Positions 16,349 through 25,823 of a DNA stretch of 42,761 bases are shown in pieces. Where the stretch lies: assembly GCA_027083035.1 (NCBI GenBank), contig JALWSY010000152.1:1-42761 (forward strand). The letters are read 5' to 3'. Numbering within the stretch: the first letter of the stretch is position 1; every line of letters starts with the position of its first letter. The DNA comes from Sulfurimonas sp. GTDB lineage: Bacteria; Campylobacterota; Campylobacteria; Campylobacterales; Sulfurimonadaceae. Made by a program: the position numbers and the translations under genes. A model generated the notes under the pieces. That model was not told where the DNA came from and searched no databases. It saw only the letters and a program-made list of their open reading frames with translations.

Positions 16349-19300
16349 TTAAATATATTTTGTTAATAATTCGCTAAGATCTGTTCTGTTAACAGTGCTT
16401 TCAATATCTTCACTTACAAACTTACTACTCTCTTGCCCTATGTTTTCCTTGTGAGTGTGCATTAGTATTATTTTACTCTCTTCATTAGTAGAGTGTAGCA
16501 AATCAGCTAACTCTTGCAGATTTAAATCTTTGAGTTCATTGTCAACTATAATAACTCTATAGTTGTTTCTTTGGATGCTTTTATTTAGCTCCTCGATATT
16601 ATTGCTAATATCACAAGTGTAACCTAAAGAGCTGAGTATTTTTACTAAAAACTTTGACTCAAAAGCACTCTTTTTAGCTACTAAAACATCTGCTCTGTAC
16701 TCTATAGGTGCTGGAGCTGTCATATCTTCTAAAGCCTCTTTTTGTTCAATTGTCTCTTGCTCTTCTACTTCTTCTTTTTCTGTATTTGTTTCTGCTTCTA
16801 GTGCTTCAGTAGGTGTGTCAAAAATCTCTTCTTTTGCAGGAGTAATTTCTTGCACAACTGTCTCTTCTTGAACCTCTGGAGCTACTTCAATAATAGATTC
16901 AGGTTCTGGTGTAGGGGTAGTAGGTTGAGGCTGAGGAGTTGCTTCTTTTTTGCTTTGTACTTCACTTGCTTCAACTATATGATCTGCTAAAAAGTGGTTG
17001 AGTAGTGAGATTATTTCTGAGCGAACAAGTGGTTTTGTTGTATATTCATCAAGTCCAGCTTCTAAGAACCTCTCTCTATCACCTTTGAGTGCATTTGCAG
17101 TAAGAGCAAGTATAGGAACATGGGGTTGATTATACTCCTCTTCATATTCTAAAATCTCCTTAGTGGCTTCCATACCATCTAAGAAAGGCATCTGAATATC
17201 CATAAAAATTAAATCAAAGTTTCCATCTTTACGTTTTTGAAAAGCTTCTAAACCATTTGAAGCGATGGAGATTGTTAATCCTAAATCTTCTAAAGTCCTT
17301 TTAATAAGCTTTTGGTTAATTATATTGTCTTCAGCAACTAAAACATTTGCATCAAATTTAGATGTATCTGCATTGAATTTTTTTCGATTTATCTGTTTTG
17401 CTTTTTTTGCACTAAAGTTTTCACTATGATAGTTCTCTAAAACTTGTTTGATTTTAGAGTTATTGAGTGGTTCATAGAGTGTTTTGAAGATATCTAAGTT
17501 CATTGACTCAATTTTCTTCATAAAGTATGATTTTGTTAGCATAATAAACTCTTGAGGCAGTACACTATATCTTCGCAGAGACTCCTCATCAGCATAATCA
17601 TAGTCAACGATAATCAGGTCATAGTTTACTTGGCGCTGGAGTGTCTCTAACTCATCAAAATCTTTAAATGTAGTAATGCTTACACCATAGAACTCTAAAT
17701 ATTCGCGAAGATAGATATCTTGGCGTTTTTGTTTATGAGCAGATTGTAGCACAAGTGCATTGATACTTGAGTATGTACCTCTGCTGCTCTCGTTAAGTGT
17801 TTCAATCTCTTCAAAGTCAAGTGTAAAGAAGAAAGTAGTCCCTTTACCCGGCTCACTTTCAAGATCGAGTTGTCCTCCCATAAGTTCAATAAAGCGTGAA
17901 GAGATGGTAAGACCAAGACCTGTACCACCGTACTTACGGGTAATTGAGGTGTCTGCTTGTGAGAAAGCTTCAAAAATTCTTGCTTTTTGCTCACTAGTAA
18001 CACCGATACCACTATCTTGTACTTCAAATCGGATACGGGTAATACCCTCTTTTTCAGAATCAAGTTTTCTGATATTGACATTTATCGCACCTGAACTGCT
18101 TGTAAACTTAACAGCATTTGAGAGAAGGTTAATAACAACCTCTTTAATCTTGGTAGGATCCCCTTTGATTGGGTTCTCTAGCTCTGGGTCAATAAAGAAT
18201 CCAAGGTCAATATGTTTCTCACTCGCACGAACAGCATAAACATCAACAGCTGATTCAAACTCTTCAATAGGATTAAAGGCAATATCTTCAATTTCTAGTT
18301 TGTTAGACTCAATTTTTGAGAGGTCAAGGATATTATTGATAATCTCAAGAAGATTCTCTGAAGATTTTTCGATAATCTCTACAAACTCTGTCTGCTCTTC
18401 AGCAAGACCTGTATCTTTTAGAAGTTCTGTAAATCCAACGATACCATTGAGCGGTGTACGAATCTCGTGAGACATATTTGCAAGGAACATCGATTTTGCT
18501 TCACTTGCCTCTTGAGCTGACTCTTTATCAAGGCGTGTTTGCTCAATAATCTTCTCTAGTAAATCATAAGCCTCTGCAGTACCTTTTGCAGTATGCAAGT
18601 TGATGTCAATAACCTCTTCACCTTCATTTGTATCTTCTGCAACGCGCTTAAGTACCTCTTCGAGTTTTTTGATATTTCTAGCAATCTCATTTGAGAGAAG
18701 ATAACCAAGAATAGCTAAGATGACAGATACGAGCCAAATAGTAAGAGTAATCGTGAGAAATTCTAGTGCGTCAGATTTTACTGTAACAGCACGCTTATCC
18801 ATTGCAGTTAAGATAATGTCTTCCGCTTTTGATATTAGATTTGTTTTCTCAGAAATCATGGTAAACCAGATACCAGAGGTGATATCATACTCACCACTCA
18901 TAGCAGCAGCCATAATACCTGTTCTTTCAGTATTTATATCATCAAAAAGTTCTTGGGCATCTTCTGTTTTGAAAATAGCATCGAGTTGTGAGACGATAAG
19001 TTTATCTTTAAGTGTAGCATAGTTGATAGCATCTGCTTTTGCAACAAGCGTAATCCAAGCATTTATCTCCTCTTCTTCAAACTCTGTAGCACGGGCAATA
19101 GCAAAAGAGATAAAGTCTCTTTCATCAGAGGTATATTCGTTTGCACGAACCAAAGAGATGTATTGTGTTGCAAGAGCATTTATCTTGGTGTCAAGTTGAT
19201 CATCGGTTATCTCTTCTAGTTGAGCAATTGCAACCTGCTGTGTCTTTCCATAAATCTCTTTATAGACCTCTTCAAAGTTTGTTTTATGCTCATCTACAGC

Positions 19301-19705
19301 TTTACGAATTTTTTTAATTTTTTCATACATTGCCTGAAGGGAAGCGATATTTCTACAAGTGTGACAATTCTCAACACCATGTGAATGGTCATGAAGTACA
19401 TCTTTTCGCTTAACGTGTTCTTCATATTCATGCATCTTCTCATCAACAACTTTACGTTGTTTCACAAGTGAACGAAGTGTATTTGGAGAGGAGTTTCCAA
19501 GATACATAACGGTCATACCGCGTTCACGCGAAATATTATTGATTAAGACATTAAGGTGTCTGTTTTGTGAGAGTTTATCTTGAAGAACTTGTGCAGCTCT
19601 GTAGTTTATAAACGAGTTATACACAAAGTAGCTTGTGATACCAAAGAGAATAATAATTGGTAAGAGACTGATAAGGCGAAGTCTATTTTTTAATCCTAAT
19701 TGCAT
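16349..19705 (-). CDS. NIT-domain hybrid sensor histidine kinase with three receiver-like domains
   Basis: A 1118-aa inner-membrane kinase. TM1 is about residues 10-30 and TM2 about 312-338. Between them lies a NIT (nitrate/nitrite-sensing) type helical domain, with the family-like [20 protein letters not shown] near its start. It contains an unusual His/Cys insertion, [13 protein letters not shown] (105-117). HisKA carries His413 in [12 protein letters not shown]. HATPase boxes are [22 protein letters not shown] and [10 protein letters not shown]. Then come a degenerate receiver (about 640-750, no acidic pair), a canonical receiver ([12 protein letters not shown], Asp836 in [15 protein letters not shown]), a Pro/Glu-rich linker (about 930-1000) and a second degenerate receiver. 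The ligand is inferred from the domain name only. It starts 4 nt after the Hpt gene. Confidence 0.93.
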   Translation of the reverse strand: MQLGLKNRLRLISLLPIIILFGITSYFVYNSFINYRAAQVLQDKLSQNRHLNVLINNISRERGMTVMYLGNSSPNTLRSLVKQRKVVDEKMHEYEEHVKRKDVLHDHSHGVENCHTCRNIASLQAMYEKIKKIRKAVDEHKTNFEEVYKEIYGKTQQVAIAQLEEITDDQLDTKINALATQYISLVRANEYTSDERDFISFAIARATEFEEEEINAWITLVAKADAINYATLKDKLIVSQLDAIFKTEDAQELFDDINTERTGIMAAAMSGEYDITSGIWFTMISEKTNLISKAEDIILTAMDKRAVTVKSDALEFLTITLTIWLVSVILAILGYLLSNEIARNIKKLEEVLKRVAEDTNEGEEVIDINLHTAKGTAEAYDLLEKIIEQTRLDKESAQEASEAKSMFLANMSHEIRTPLNGIVGFTELLKDTGLAEEQTEFVEIIEKSSENLLEIINNILDLSKIESNKLEIEDIAFNPIEEFESAVDVYAVRASEKHIDLGFFIDPELENPIKGDPTKIKEVVINLLSNAVKFTSSSGAINVNIRKLDSEKEGITRIRFEVQDSGIGVTSEQKARIFEAFSQADTSITRKYGGTGLGLTISSRFIELMGGQLDLESEPGKGTTFFFTLDFEEIETLNESSRGTYSSINALVLQSAHKQKRQDIYLREYLEFYGVSITTFKDFDELETLQRQVNYDLIIVDYDYADEESLRRYSVLPQEFIMLTKSYFMKKIESMNLDIFKTLYEPLNNSKIKQVLENYHSENFSAKKAKQINRKKFNADTSKFDANVLVAEDNIINQKLIKRTLEDLGLTISIASNGLEAFQKRKDGNFDLIFMDIQMPFLDGMEATKEILEYEEEYNQPHVPILALTANALKGDRERFLEAGLDEYTTKPLVRSEIISLLNHFLADHIVEASEVQSKKEATPQPQPTTPTPEPESIIEVAPEVQEETVVQEITPAKEEIFDTPTEALEAETNTEKEEVEEQETIEQKEALEDMTAPAPIEYRADVLVAKKSAFESKFLVKILSSLGYTCDISNNIEELNKSIQRNNYRVIIVDNELKDLNLQELADLLHSTNEESKIILMHTHKENIGQESSKFVSEDIESTVNRTDLSELLTKYI

Positions 19706-19709
19706 CTAT

Positions 19710-21488
19710 TTATCCTTCTTTGTTAGATAACACTTCAAGTGTCTTCTTGATTGTATCAAGAGCATTTTGTAGCACTACCGTATCCTCAGAGGAGAGAAGT
19801 AGCTCCATCTCTTCTGAAAATGAAGTAACTCGCATATTTTCGCTCATGCCTTTAAGTTTGAGTGTCTCTTGTTGTAAAGTTTCGAAGTTTGCATCGTTGA
19901 GTGCTGTTGCGATTGTTTGAGTAATCATTTCTGCTTCTTCTATATAATCTTTGAAGAGTTCATTGAAACTCTCTATATCTAAACCTATCTCTTGTGCTAC
20001 ACTCTCTTTAGAGTAAGCTACATCTATACTTTGAGAAGACTCTTCACTTATAATGTCATTTTGTGTTTCTGTTTCAGGCTGCGTCTCTGTTTGAATATCT
20101 TCTGCAAAATCTATCTCTGGAGCTAAATCTAACTCCTCTTCACTCTTTTTCTCCTCTACAATATCATTCATAGTAACAGATTCTGTATCTTCTGCTAATT
20201 CAAGAGGCATATCATCGACTTCGTTAAAAGTGTCATCGGCAAGTTCTGGCATCTCTATCTTTTCAGGAACATCTGTATCATCAATTGACAAAGGATCAAT
20301 ATAAAGATCATCACTCTTCTGCGATACATCATTGAGTTCTTCGTGAGATGTAGTGTCTGTATTAGGAGTATCTGTAATCTCCTGTTCTACGACAACTTTT
20401 TCACCAGATAATTTAGCAATTATCTTGTAAAAGGTGTCTAAATTACGGTTGATAGTATCAATGTCTGAACTTGTATTTACAATGGTGATAGTTTCAAGGG
20501 CATCTTCAATTCTTAAGTTTGCTGCAACACCTTTAAGTTTGTGAGCAAGTATTTTTAGGCTATCTAAATCATTCTCTTGGAGGTGTTTATAGAGGTCATC
20601 TCTAAAATCATTAGCTTGTTCAATAAAGTCTTGAATAAACTCTTCTATTAAATCAAGTGGCAAACCAAGCTCCTCAGAAGCAACATGTGGGTCATACTCA
20701 TAGCCATTATCAAAGTTTTCTTCAACTTTTACTATAGGTGAACTAGGAGAGGCAGTATCTGTTTTTGGTGCCTCTTTGGTAAAGAGGTCATCTTCGAAAT
20801 TATCATCAATATCTATCTCTAATGGAATATCTAAGTTTTCTTCTTCTGTATCATCAAAGCTAATATCGAGTTTTTCTTCTTGATTAATTGGTTGGGAAGT
20901 AACTGTAGGCTCTTTGATAGGGATATCATCATCTAAGGAGATATCAAGAGGTGCTTCGTAAGGATCTGGTGTTACTGTTGGTTTTGGTGTTGCATCATAT
21001 GTATCTGTTATTGTTGCACTAGCAGGTGTAGTTGGCGTACTAAAGTTATCTATTGCTTTCTCATTTTTGCTTGTTGAGAAAATTTCTTGCGGCTCTTGTG
21101 CGTGCAGTGGCACTTCTCTTTGTCTAATATCTCCAGAAATTCTTTCACTTTCTGAAGCACTCAGTTCTCTAAGATTATGTAGCGTTACAAAGTATCCCTT
21201 AGATGAGGGGTTGTCAACTAAATAGGCAGTAGCAATTTGTACGATAGCCGTATAGTTTTTATTATTAACATTTATAATAACTTTTGATTCTTCGTTTGAT
21301 TCGGCACAGGCAATAAAGTCTATCCAGTGTACATGTTTAAAATTATGAACATATCCGGGAGTCTTTACAAACAAATCTGCAAAATCATGCACCTCCGCCC
21401 TAAGTCCACTTAAGTCTTGAAACCCCAAGGTTTTGAGATCTTTCTCATCTATTCCTATAAACTCTTTTTGAAAATTATAAATCAACAT
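19710..21488 (-). CDS. Hpt phosphotransfer protein with two Hpt domains (second lacks its histidine)
   Basis: A 592-aa soluble protein. Residues 1-110 form a PAS-like or unassigned input domain (FADLFVKTPGYVHNFKHVHW is a distinctive stretch). A long acidic, Pro/Thr-rich linker follows (about 120-270). Hpt1 (about 275-360) has the acceptor His316 in ILAHKLKGVAANLR. A second acidic linker (about 365-505) leads to Hpt2 (about 510-590), which reads TLKLKGMSENMR, with Leu543 where the histidine should be. Hpt1 can therefore relay phosphate; Hpt2 cannot. It lies between the Aer-type PAS gene and the NIT hybrid kinase (gaps of 13 and 4 nt), the obvious donor. The repeated acidic linkers suggest a flexible scaffold. 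Confidence 0.85.
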   Translation of the reverse strand: MLIYNFQKEFIGIDEKDLKTLGFQDLSGLRAEVHDFADLFVKTPGYVHNFKHVHWIDFIACAESNEESKVIINVNNKNYTAIVQIATAYLVDNPSSKGYFVTLHNLRELSASESERISGDIRQREVPLHAQEPQEIFSTSKNEKAIDNFSTPTTPASATITDTYDATPKPTVTPDPYEAPLDISLDDDIPIKEPTVTSQPINQEEKLDISFDDTEEENLDIPLEIDIDDNFEDDLFTKEAPKTDTASPSSPIVKVEENFDNGYEYDPHVASEELGLPLDLIEEFIQDFIEQANDFRDDLYKHLQENDLDSLKILAHKLKGVAANLRIEDALETITIVNTSSDIDTINRNLDTFYKIIAKLSGEKVVVEQEITDTPNTDTTSHEELNDVSQKSDDLYIDPLSIDDTDVPEKIEMPELADDTFNEVDDMPLELAEDTESVTMNDIVEEKKSEEELDLAPEIDFAEDIQTETQPETETQNDIISEESSQSIDVAYSKESVAQEIGLDIESFNELFKDYIEEAEMITQTIATALNDANFETLQQETLKLKGMSENMRVTSFSEEMELLLSSEDTVVLQNALDTIKKTLEVLSNKEG

Positions 21489-21501
21489 TGCAGACGCCCT
21501 C

Positions 21502-21915
21502 TTATTTTTCTGTTTCTAACATTTTTGCATATTTCTCTTGAACTTCACTAATATTTTTTCTAGAAGCCTCTTTTTTAACGGCAATATAGCCGGTTATCTC
21601 GTCGTTTTCATTTCGAATTGGTAAAATTTCAGTATCAACCCAGTAGTATTTTCCATCTTTACGCAGGTTTTTTATCAACCCATTCCAAGCTTGACCACCA
21701 GAAATTGTCTCCCACATGCGTCTAAATTCTGCTTTAGGCATATCTGGATGTCTTATGATATTGTGAGGTTGTCCCACAAGTTCATCCCTTGAATATCCAG
21801 AAACCTTACAGAATGCTCTATTTGCGTATGTAATAATGCCTTGCAAATCTGTTTGACTGATTATTGCATCACCATCTATCATATACTCTTCATTAATCGG
21901 TGTGATAGTACCCAT
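21502..21915 (-). CDS. Aer/CetB-type PAS-domain protein
   Basis: A 137-aa single PAS domain. The block ITYANRAFCKVSGYSRDELV, then NIIRHPDMPKAEFRRMW, GLIKNLRKDGKYYWVDTEI and ITGYIAVKKEASR, is the Aer-type PAS pattern. It usually binds FAD and reports redox state or energy status. The short helical C-terminus has no membrane segment or methyl-accepting domain, so it must signal through a partner, much as CetB does with CetA in Campylobacter. Here it is the first gene of the phosphorelay operon, so the Hpt protein and NIT kinase are likely partners. TAAGG precedes the ATG. FAD binding is a family-based inference. Confidence 0.85.
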   Translation of the reverse strand: MGTITPINEEYMIDGDAIISQTDLQGIITYANRAFCKVSGYSRDELVGQPHNIIRHPDMPKAEFRRMWETISGGQAWNGLIKNLRKDGKYYWVDTEILPIRNENDEITGYIAVKKEASRKNISEVQEKYAKMLETEK

Positions 21916-21974
21916 AAAAAAACCTTAAAAACTAGAATCGGCACAAATATAACATAAACAAAGCAAAATAAAAC

Positions 21975-23777
21975 TTAGTTATAAAAGTTTTTGATAGTTT
22001 TCGCGTCTTTTTTGCTTAAAATTGTACAAATTTCCTCATAACTTACTTTTTTGAGTGCCTCGAAGGTGCCAAAATGGTTGAGAAGTTTAATAACTTTTGC
22101 TTGCGAGATGCCATGAAGAGAGAGGAGTTGACTCTCTTGATCGAGCTTGAGTTTTGTTTTTTTATGAAAAGTGATAGCCGCTCTATGTGCTTCATCTCTT
22201 AGATTTTGTACCCATTGGAGTCTTTTATCACTATTTTTAAGTCGAAAACTCTCCTCCTTTGTGTAGATAATATCATTGGCTTTTCCTTTTGCGCGATGCG
22301 CTTTTGCATCAACTTTCTCTTTAGATATAGCGATAACATCAAGGTAGATACCATAAGAGTCAAGGATTTCGAGGGCAAGTTTGAGGAGCGTAGCGCCTCC
22401 ATCAAGAATCCAAAGATCAGGTGGAGAGTTCTTCTCAAAACTCGCTACTCGTCTTGAGAGCGTCTCACGCATTTGTGCATACTCATCTCTGGCTTCAAGA
22501 TGGTAGGTTCGATAGGATTTTTTATCAAACTTGCCACTCTCAAAGACAACCATCGCACCAACAGTTGCAACTCCAGAGATATGAGAGTTATCAAAGATTT
22601 CTACTCGGGATGGAACTCTGGTTAGTTTACAAAGTTCTTGAATTTGTAGCGGAATCGCTAAAAAATCCTCTTTTTTATCTTTTTTGAGAAGTTCGTTTGC
22701 ATTAAGCATTGCGAGATCTATCAGATCTTTGCGTTTTCCCCGTTTGGGAGCAAATAGTTTTGCCTTTTTTTCAAAAACCCTGCTCAAATGCTCCTCTAAA
22801 CTCTTCTGTGCCTCTATCTCTTTGCCAAGAAGAATAGGTGCAATGATAGGAGGCTTCTCCTCTTTATAAAAATCTAAAATAGCACGAAGATAGAGTTCAT
22901 CAGCATCGTAAGCATCTGTAATGTTAACAAAGTCATGTGAAGAGGAGATGATTTTTCCCTTGCGCATAAAGATACGCACGACCACTGCTCTTTTTAAACT
23001 GTTCTGCACGACAAAGATATCATAGTTCTCATCGGTAGCAAAGTCAATTTCACTTTTTATCTGTGATCGTTCGATTCGCTCAATCCTGTCTCGAAGCTCT
23101 GCCGCCTCTTCAAAGCGCATCTCCTCTGCATAAAACTCCATTTTTGTCTGCAGTTTTTTAATAAGCTCTTTTTTATTTGTTATAAGTGCAGTCGCTAGGG
23201 CAACCTCTTGGCTGTAACGCTCTTGCGATACTGGAAGTTCACAAGGTCCAAGGCATTTTTCTATCTGATAGTAGAGACAGAGTTGATGTGAACTCAGACA
23301 AGACTTTTTTTGTACCAACTTGCAAATCTCATACAGAGAGTCTAAAATATCTCTTGCACCAACGGAGTAGGGACCATAGTAGGTAATATCTCTACTTGGT
23401 AATATTTTACGAGTGATATCAAATCGGGGATACTTTTGCGAATAATCTATGTAAATGTAAGGATAAGTCTTGTCATCTCTAAGTAGTATGTTATACTTTG
23501 GATTGAGCTGTTTTATAAGAGAGTTCTCTAAAATGAGTGCATCATGTTCACTTTTTACGACGATGTAGTTAAGTGAAACACTCTGTTCTATCATAGATTT
23601 GATGCGTTGTGAGAGATTTGGATTTGGTCTGAGTTCAGGCGTAAATTGCCAATAACTCTTTACTCTGTTACTAAGATTTTTTGCCTTACCGATATAGAGG
23701 AGATGTCCATCTTTGTTAAAATATTGATAGATTCCGGGTTCAGCTGGAAGCTGTTGGATAGTCTCAAGAAGTTGCAT
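21975..23777 (-). CDS. uvrC: excinuclease ABC subunit C
   Basis: UvrC makes the two incisions around a UvrAB-marked DNA lesion in nucleotide excision repair. From ATG 23777 ([20 protein letters not shown]) it is 600 aa, the usual family length. The GIY-YIG nuclease domain (about 12-90) shows [18 protein letters not shown]. The UVR motif region is [20 protein letters not shown]. The C-terminal RNase H-like nuclease has FDNSHISG and WILDGG, with a terminal HhH pair. The track start at 23933 adds 52 residues that overlap the upstream DUF721-like gene and have no family resemblance, so I reject it. uvrC overlaps that gene by 14 nt, suggesting coupling. Confidence 0.95.
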   Translation of the reverse strand: MQLLETIQQLPAEPGIYQYFNKDGHLLYIGKAKNLSNRVKSYWQFTPELRPNPNLSQRIKSMIEQSVSLNYIVVKSEHDALILENSLIKQLNPKYNILLRDDKTYPYIYIDYSQKYPRFDITRKILPSRDITYYGPYSVGARDILDSLYEICKLVQKKSCLSSHQLCLYYQIEKCLGPCELPVSQERYSQEVALATALITNKKELIKKLQTKMEFYAEEMRFEEAAELRDRIERIERSQIKSEIDFATDENYDIFVVQNSLKRAVVVRIFMRKGKIISSSHDFVNITDAYDADELYLRAILDFYKEEKPPIIAPILLGKEIEAQKSLEEHLSRVFEKKAKLFAPKRGKRKDLIDLAMLNANELLKKDKKEDFLAIPLQIQELCKLTRVPSRVEIFDNSHISGVATVGAMVVFESGKFDKKSYRTYHLEARDEYAQMRETLSRRVASFEKNSPPDLWILDGGATLLKLALEILDSYGIYLDVIAISKEKVDAKAHRAKGKANDIIYTKEESFRLKNSDKRLQWVQNLRDEAHRAAITFHKKTKLKLDQESQLLSLHGISQAKVIKLLNHFGTFEALKKVSYEEICTILSKKDAKTIKNFYN

Positions 23778-24213
23778 TTTGATTCTCTCTGATGATATTT
23801 TGAATACTTTTGGCAAGTGCATATAATTTTGCATCTTTAATCCCAATGGTAAAATCCCCCTTTGCGCGTTCAGGGTAAAGAGGGTTTTTTTTTGGAGTAA
23901 AGAGTATCTCTTTTTGTGGTGTATGCGTAACAAATGCTTTAATATCAGAGATTAAAGTGTCACTACACTCCTCTGGAGTATAGAAGTTTAAAGCACTTTT
24001 AATACTTTGTATACTATTATCAAACTCTTGTTTGGCACCGGGGTGATTGAGAACGAAAAAAAGTATATCATTCTTGATGTAGGCAAATTTTATCATCTTT
24101 TGAAGAGCGGGGCTAAATGTGGACTCTATGCGTTTGATGCATTTATGTTTGGCGAGTCTAGAGAATTGGGGTTTATTTTGAAGATTAGTAATAATGTCTT
24201 GAGCATTTTTCAT
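23764..24213 (-). CDS. DUF721/DciA-like protein
   Basis: A 149-aa protein beginning [20 protein letters not shown]. Residues about 15-85, with [20 protein letters not shown] as a core strand-helix segment, resemble the DUF721/DciA fold; DciA helps load the replicative helicase in bacteria lacking DnaC. The match is by pattern only and the protein could be a Campylobacterota-specific relative. The C-terminal 50 residues are basic and probably flexible. It overlaps uvrC by 14 nt. The start is notable: TATAAT ends only 6 nt before the ATG and there is no Shine-Dalgarno, so the mRNA may be leaderless. Its 5' end overlaps the divergent lipoprotein gene. Confidence 0.5.
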   Translation of the reverse strand: MKNAQDIITNLQNKPQFSRLAKHKCIKRIESTFSPALQKMIKFAYIKNDILFFVLNHPGAKQEFDNSIQSIKSALNFYTPEECSDTLISDIKAFVTHTPQKEILFTPKKNPLYPERAKGDFTIGIKDAKLYALAKSIQNIIRENQNATS

Positions 24214-24372
24214 ACGCTTATTATAGCAAGCTTTTTGTTAAGCCTAAATGGTTGTGGGTATAAAGCTGACCCATATTATCAAAAAGAAGTGCCTCATGGT
24301 GATAAGAGTGTCGAGTTTATTTTAGAAAAAAAAGAGATACAGATGAAAGAAAACAATGCGAGTTGTCAATAA
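24178..24372 (+). CDS. small lipoprotein, LptM/YifL-like
   Basis: The track ORF starts at 24007, but most of that is antisense to the DUF721-like gene. I prefer the TTG at 24178, preceded by GGGG at 6 nt spacing. This gives a 64-aa precursor starting MKIS with a hydrophobic stretch ([12 protein letters not shown]) and a lipobox SLNGC. The mature N-terminus CGYKADPYY recalls the CGxKGPLYxP start of LptM (YifL), a small lipoprotein that helps mature the LptD-LptE translocon. The tail is short, charged and variable. Its stop overlaps the nadB ATG (TAATG). Both the exact start and the LptM link are tentative; the lipoprotein call itself is firmer. Confidence 0.55.
   Translation: MKISNNVLSIFHTLIIASFLLSLNGCGYKADPYYQKEVPHGDKSVEFILEKKEIQMKENNASCQ
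24220..24225 (-). promoter_or_regulatory. extended -10 of the DUF721-like gene (leaderless start)
   Basis: TGCTATAAT on the minus strand is a perfect extended -10. Only six nucleotides (AAGCGT) separate it from the ATG at 24213, so transcription would begin at or beside the A of the ATG. Confidence 0.5.
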
Positions 24373-25823
24373 TGGTGCAGTATGATGTCATAATAATTGG
24401 AGCAGGGGTAGCAGGGCTGTATGCTGCTATGAAGCTTCCAAAAGAGAAGAAGGTGCTTATAATAAATAAGCGAGAGACCTTTAAGTGTAATACCTTTTAC
24501 GCACAAGGAGGGGTGGCACTCGCTCGTGATGCAGAAGATATTCCTGTACATATTCAAGATACATTAGATGCTGGTGATGGTCTCTGTGATAAGGAGGCTG
24601 TTGCAGTATTGAGTCAATACTCACGAGAGGTTATAGATGATTTGGTAGCGCATGGATTTGCCTTTGATAGAGATGACGCAGGGGAGCTTCTTTACACGAA
24701 AGAGGCTGCACACTCTTGTGAGCGTATCTTGCATGCAGGAGGGGACGCAACTGGTCGTTATCTGCATCACTTTTTACTCTCTCAAAATGAACACGCTATG
24801 CTTGGAGATGCAAGGGTAGTTGATTTGCTTATTAAAGATGGTGCCTGTTATGGAGTGACTGTTTTAGATCATCGAGAGCGACGCAATCTCTATGCAAAAG
24901 ATGTGATTATAGCGAGTGGTGGTGTAGGTTCTCTCTTTGAGTTTCATACAAATGCACCCTGCATTAGTGCGGATATTCAGGGACTCTGTATTGAGAAGGG
25001 CATTCCTCTTGATAGAATGGAGATGTTGCAGTTTCATCCCACTGTATTTGTAAACTCTAACAATGCCCAAAAGATGTTACTCACAGAGGCTCTGCGTGGT
25101 GAGGGAGCGACTATTGAGGATGAGAATGGCAAACGCTTTTTGTTTGAGTATGATGCACGAGGGGAACTTGCATCAAGGGATATAGTCAGTAAGTCAATTT
25201 ATCTCTACAAAAAGAAAACAGGACTACAGGTCTATTTGGCATTTAAGAATTTTGATGTAGAGTATTTTGAAAAGCGCTTTCCAAATATCTGTAAAAATTT
25301 GCGTGCTTTAGGTTTTAATGTGCCTACGCAACGAGTTCCTATATCTCCGGCATTTCACTATGCCATAGGTGGTATTAGAAGTAATCTTAAAGGGAGAGTT
25401 CCAAGTGTAAAAAATCTTTATGCAATAGGAGAAGTTGCATCAACGCGTGTTCACGGTGCAAATAGACTAGCTTCAAACTCTCTTTTAGAGGGGTTAGTTT
25501 TTGCTAAGCGTGCGGTTACTGATATCTTAGAGCAAGAAGATGTAGAGAAGGATTTTATAGAATTTGCTTTAGAAAAGAGGGTAATGAGTCTTAAAGAGGA
25601 TAAAGTTAAAAAAGATCAACTGCGTCGTATTATGTGGGAAAATGTATCTATTATTCGAACAAAAAGAGGCTTAAATGATGCTTTTGAAGCAATTAATGCT
25701 CTTTTAAATGAAAATATTGGTACACTTTTAAAATTTCGTTTATTAACGGCTAGAAATATTGTCCAAGGGGCAATTGCTAGGGAGAAATCAATCGGTGTAC
25801 ATACTATAGAAGAGGAGATATAA
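24372..25823 (+). CDS. nadB: L-aspartate oxidase
   Basis: FAD enzyme that oxidises aspartate to iminoaspartate, the first step of de novo NAD synthesis with NadA. From ATG 24372 it is 483 aa. The N-terminus has the dinucleotide-binding YDVIIIGAGVAGLYAA. Other family blocks are FYAQGGVALA, the HSCERILHAGGDATGR region, MLQFHPT, LLTEALRGEGA, SRDIVSKSI, and the C-terminal GEVASTRVHGANRLASNSLL. The track start (TTG at 24363) lies inside the lipoprotein gene; I prefer the ATG overlapping its stop. Its own stop overlaps the nhaD start (TAATG), so lipoprotein, nadB and nhaD form one operon. Confidence 0.95.
   Translation: MVQYDVIIIGAGVAGLYAAMKLPKEKKVLIINKRETFKCNTFYAQGGVALARDAEDIPVHIQDTLDAGDGLCDKEAVAVLSQYSREVIDDLVAHGFAFDRDDAGELLYTKEAAHSCERILHAGGDATGRYLHHFLLSQNEHAMLGDARVVDLLIKDGACYGVTVLDHRERRNLYAKDVIIASGGVGSLFEFHTNAPCISADIQGLCIEKGIPLDRMEMLQFHPTVFVNSNNAQKMLLTEALRGEGATIEDENGKRFLFEYDARGELASRDIVSKSIYLYKKKTGLQVYLAFKNFDVEYFEKRFPNICKNLRALGFNVPTQRVPISPAFHYAIGGIRSNLKGRVPSVKNLYAIGEVASTRVHGANRLASNSLLEGLVFAKRAVTDILEQEDVEKDFIEFALEKRVMSLKEDKVKKDQLRRIMWENVSIIRTKRGLNDAFEAINALLNENIGTLLKFRLLTARNIVQGAIAREKSIGVHTIEEEI

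Noticed and set aside
17760-18239. 159-aa plus-strand ORF inside the NIT kinase gene
   Set aside because: Low-complexity Ser/Leu-rich translation opposite the conserved HATPase region; no RBS.
23778-23933. 52-residue N-terminal extension of UvrC
   Set aside because: It lies in the shadow of the DUF721-like gene. ATG 23777 gives the normal MQLLETI start and usual length.
24007-24177. Long ORF start for the small lipoprotein (track ORF 24007)
   Set aside because: This part is antisense to the DUF721-like coding region and places the signal peptide far inside the protein. TTG 24178 with GGGG gives a proper lipoprotein precursor.
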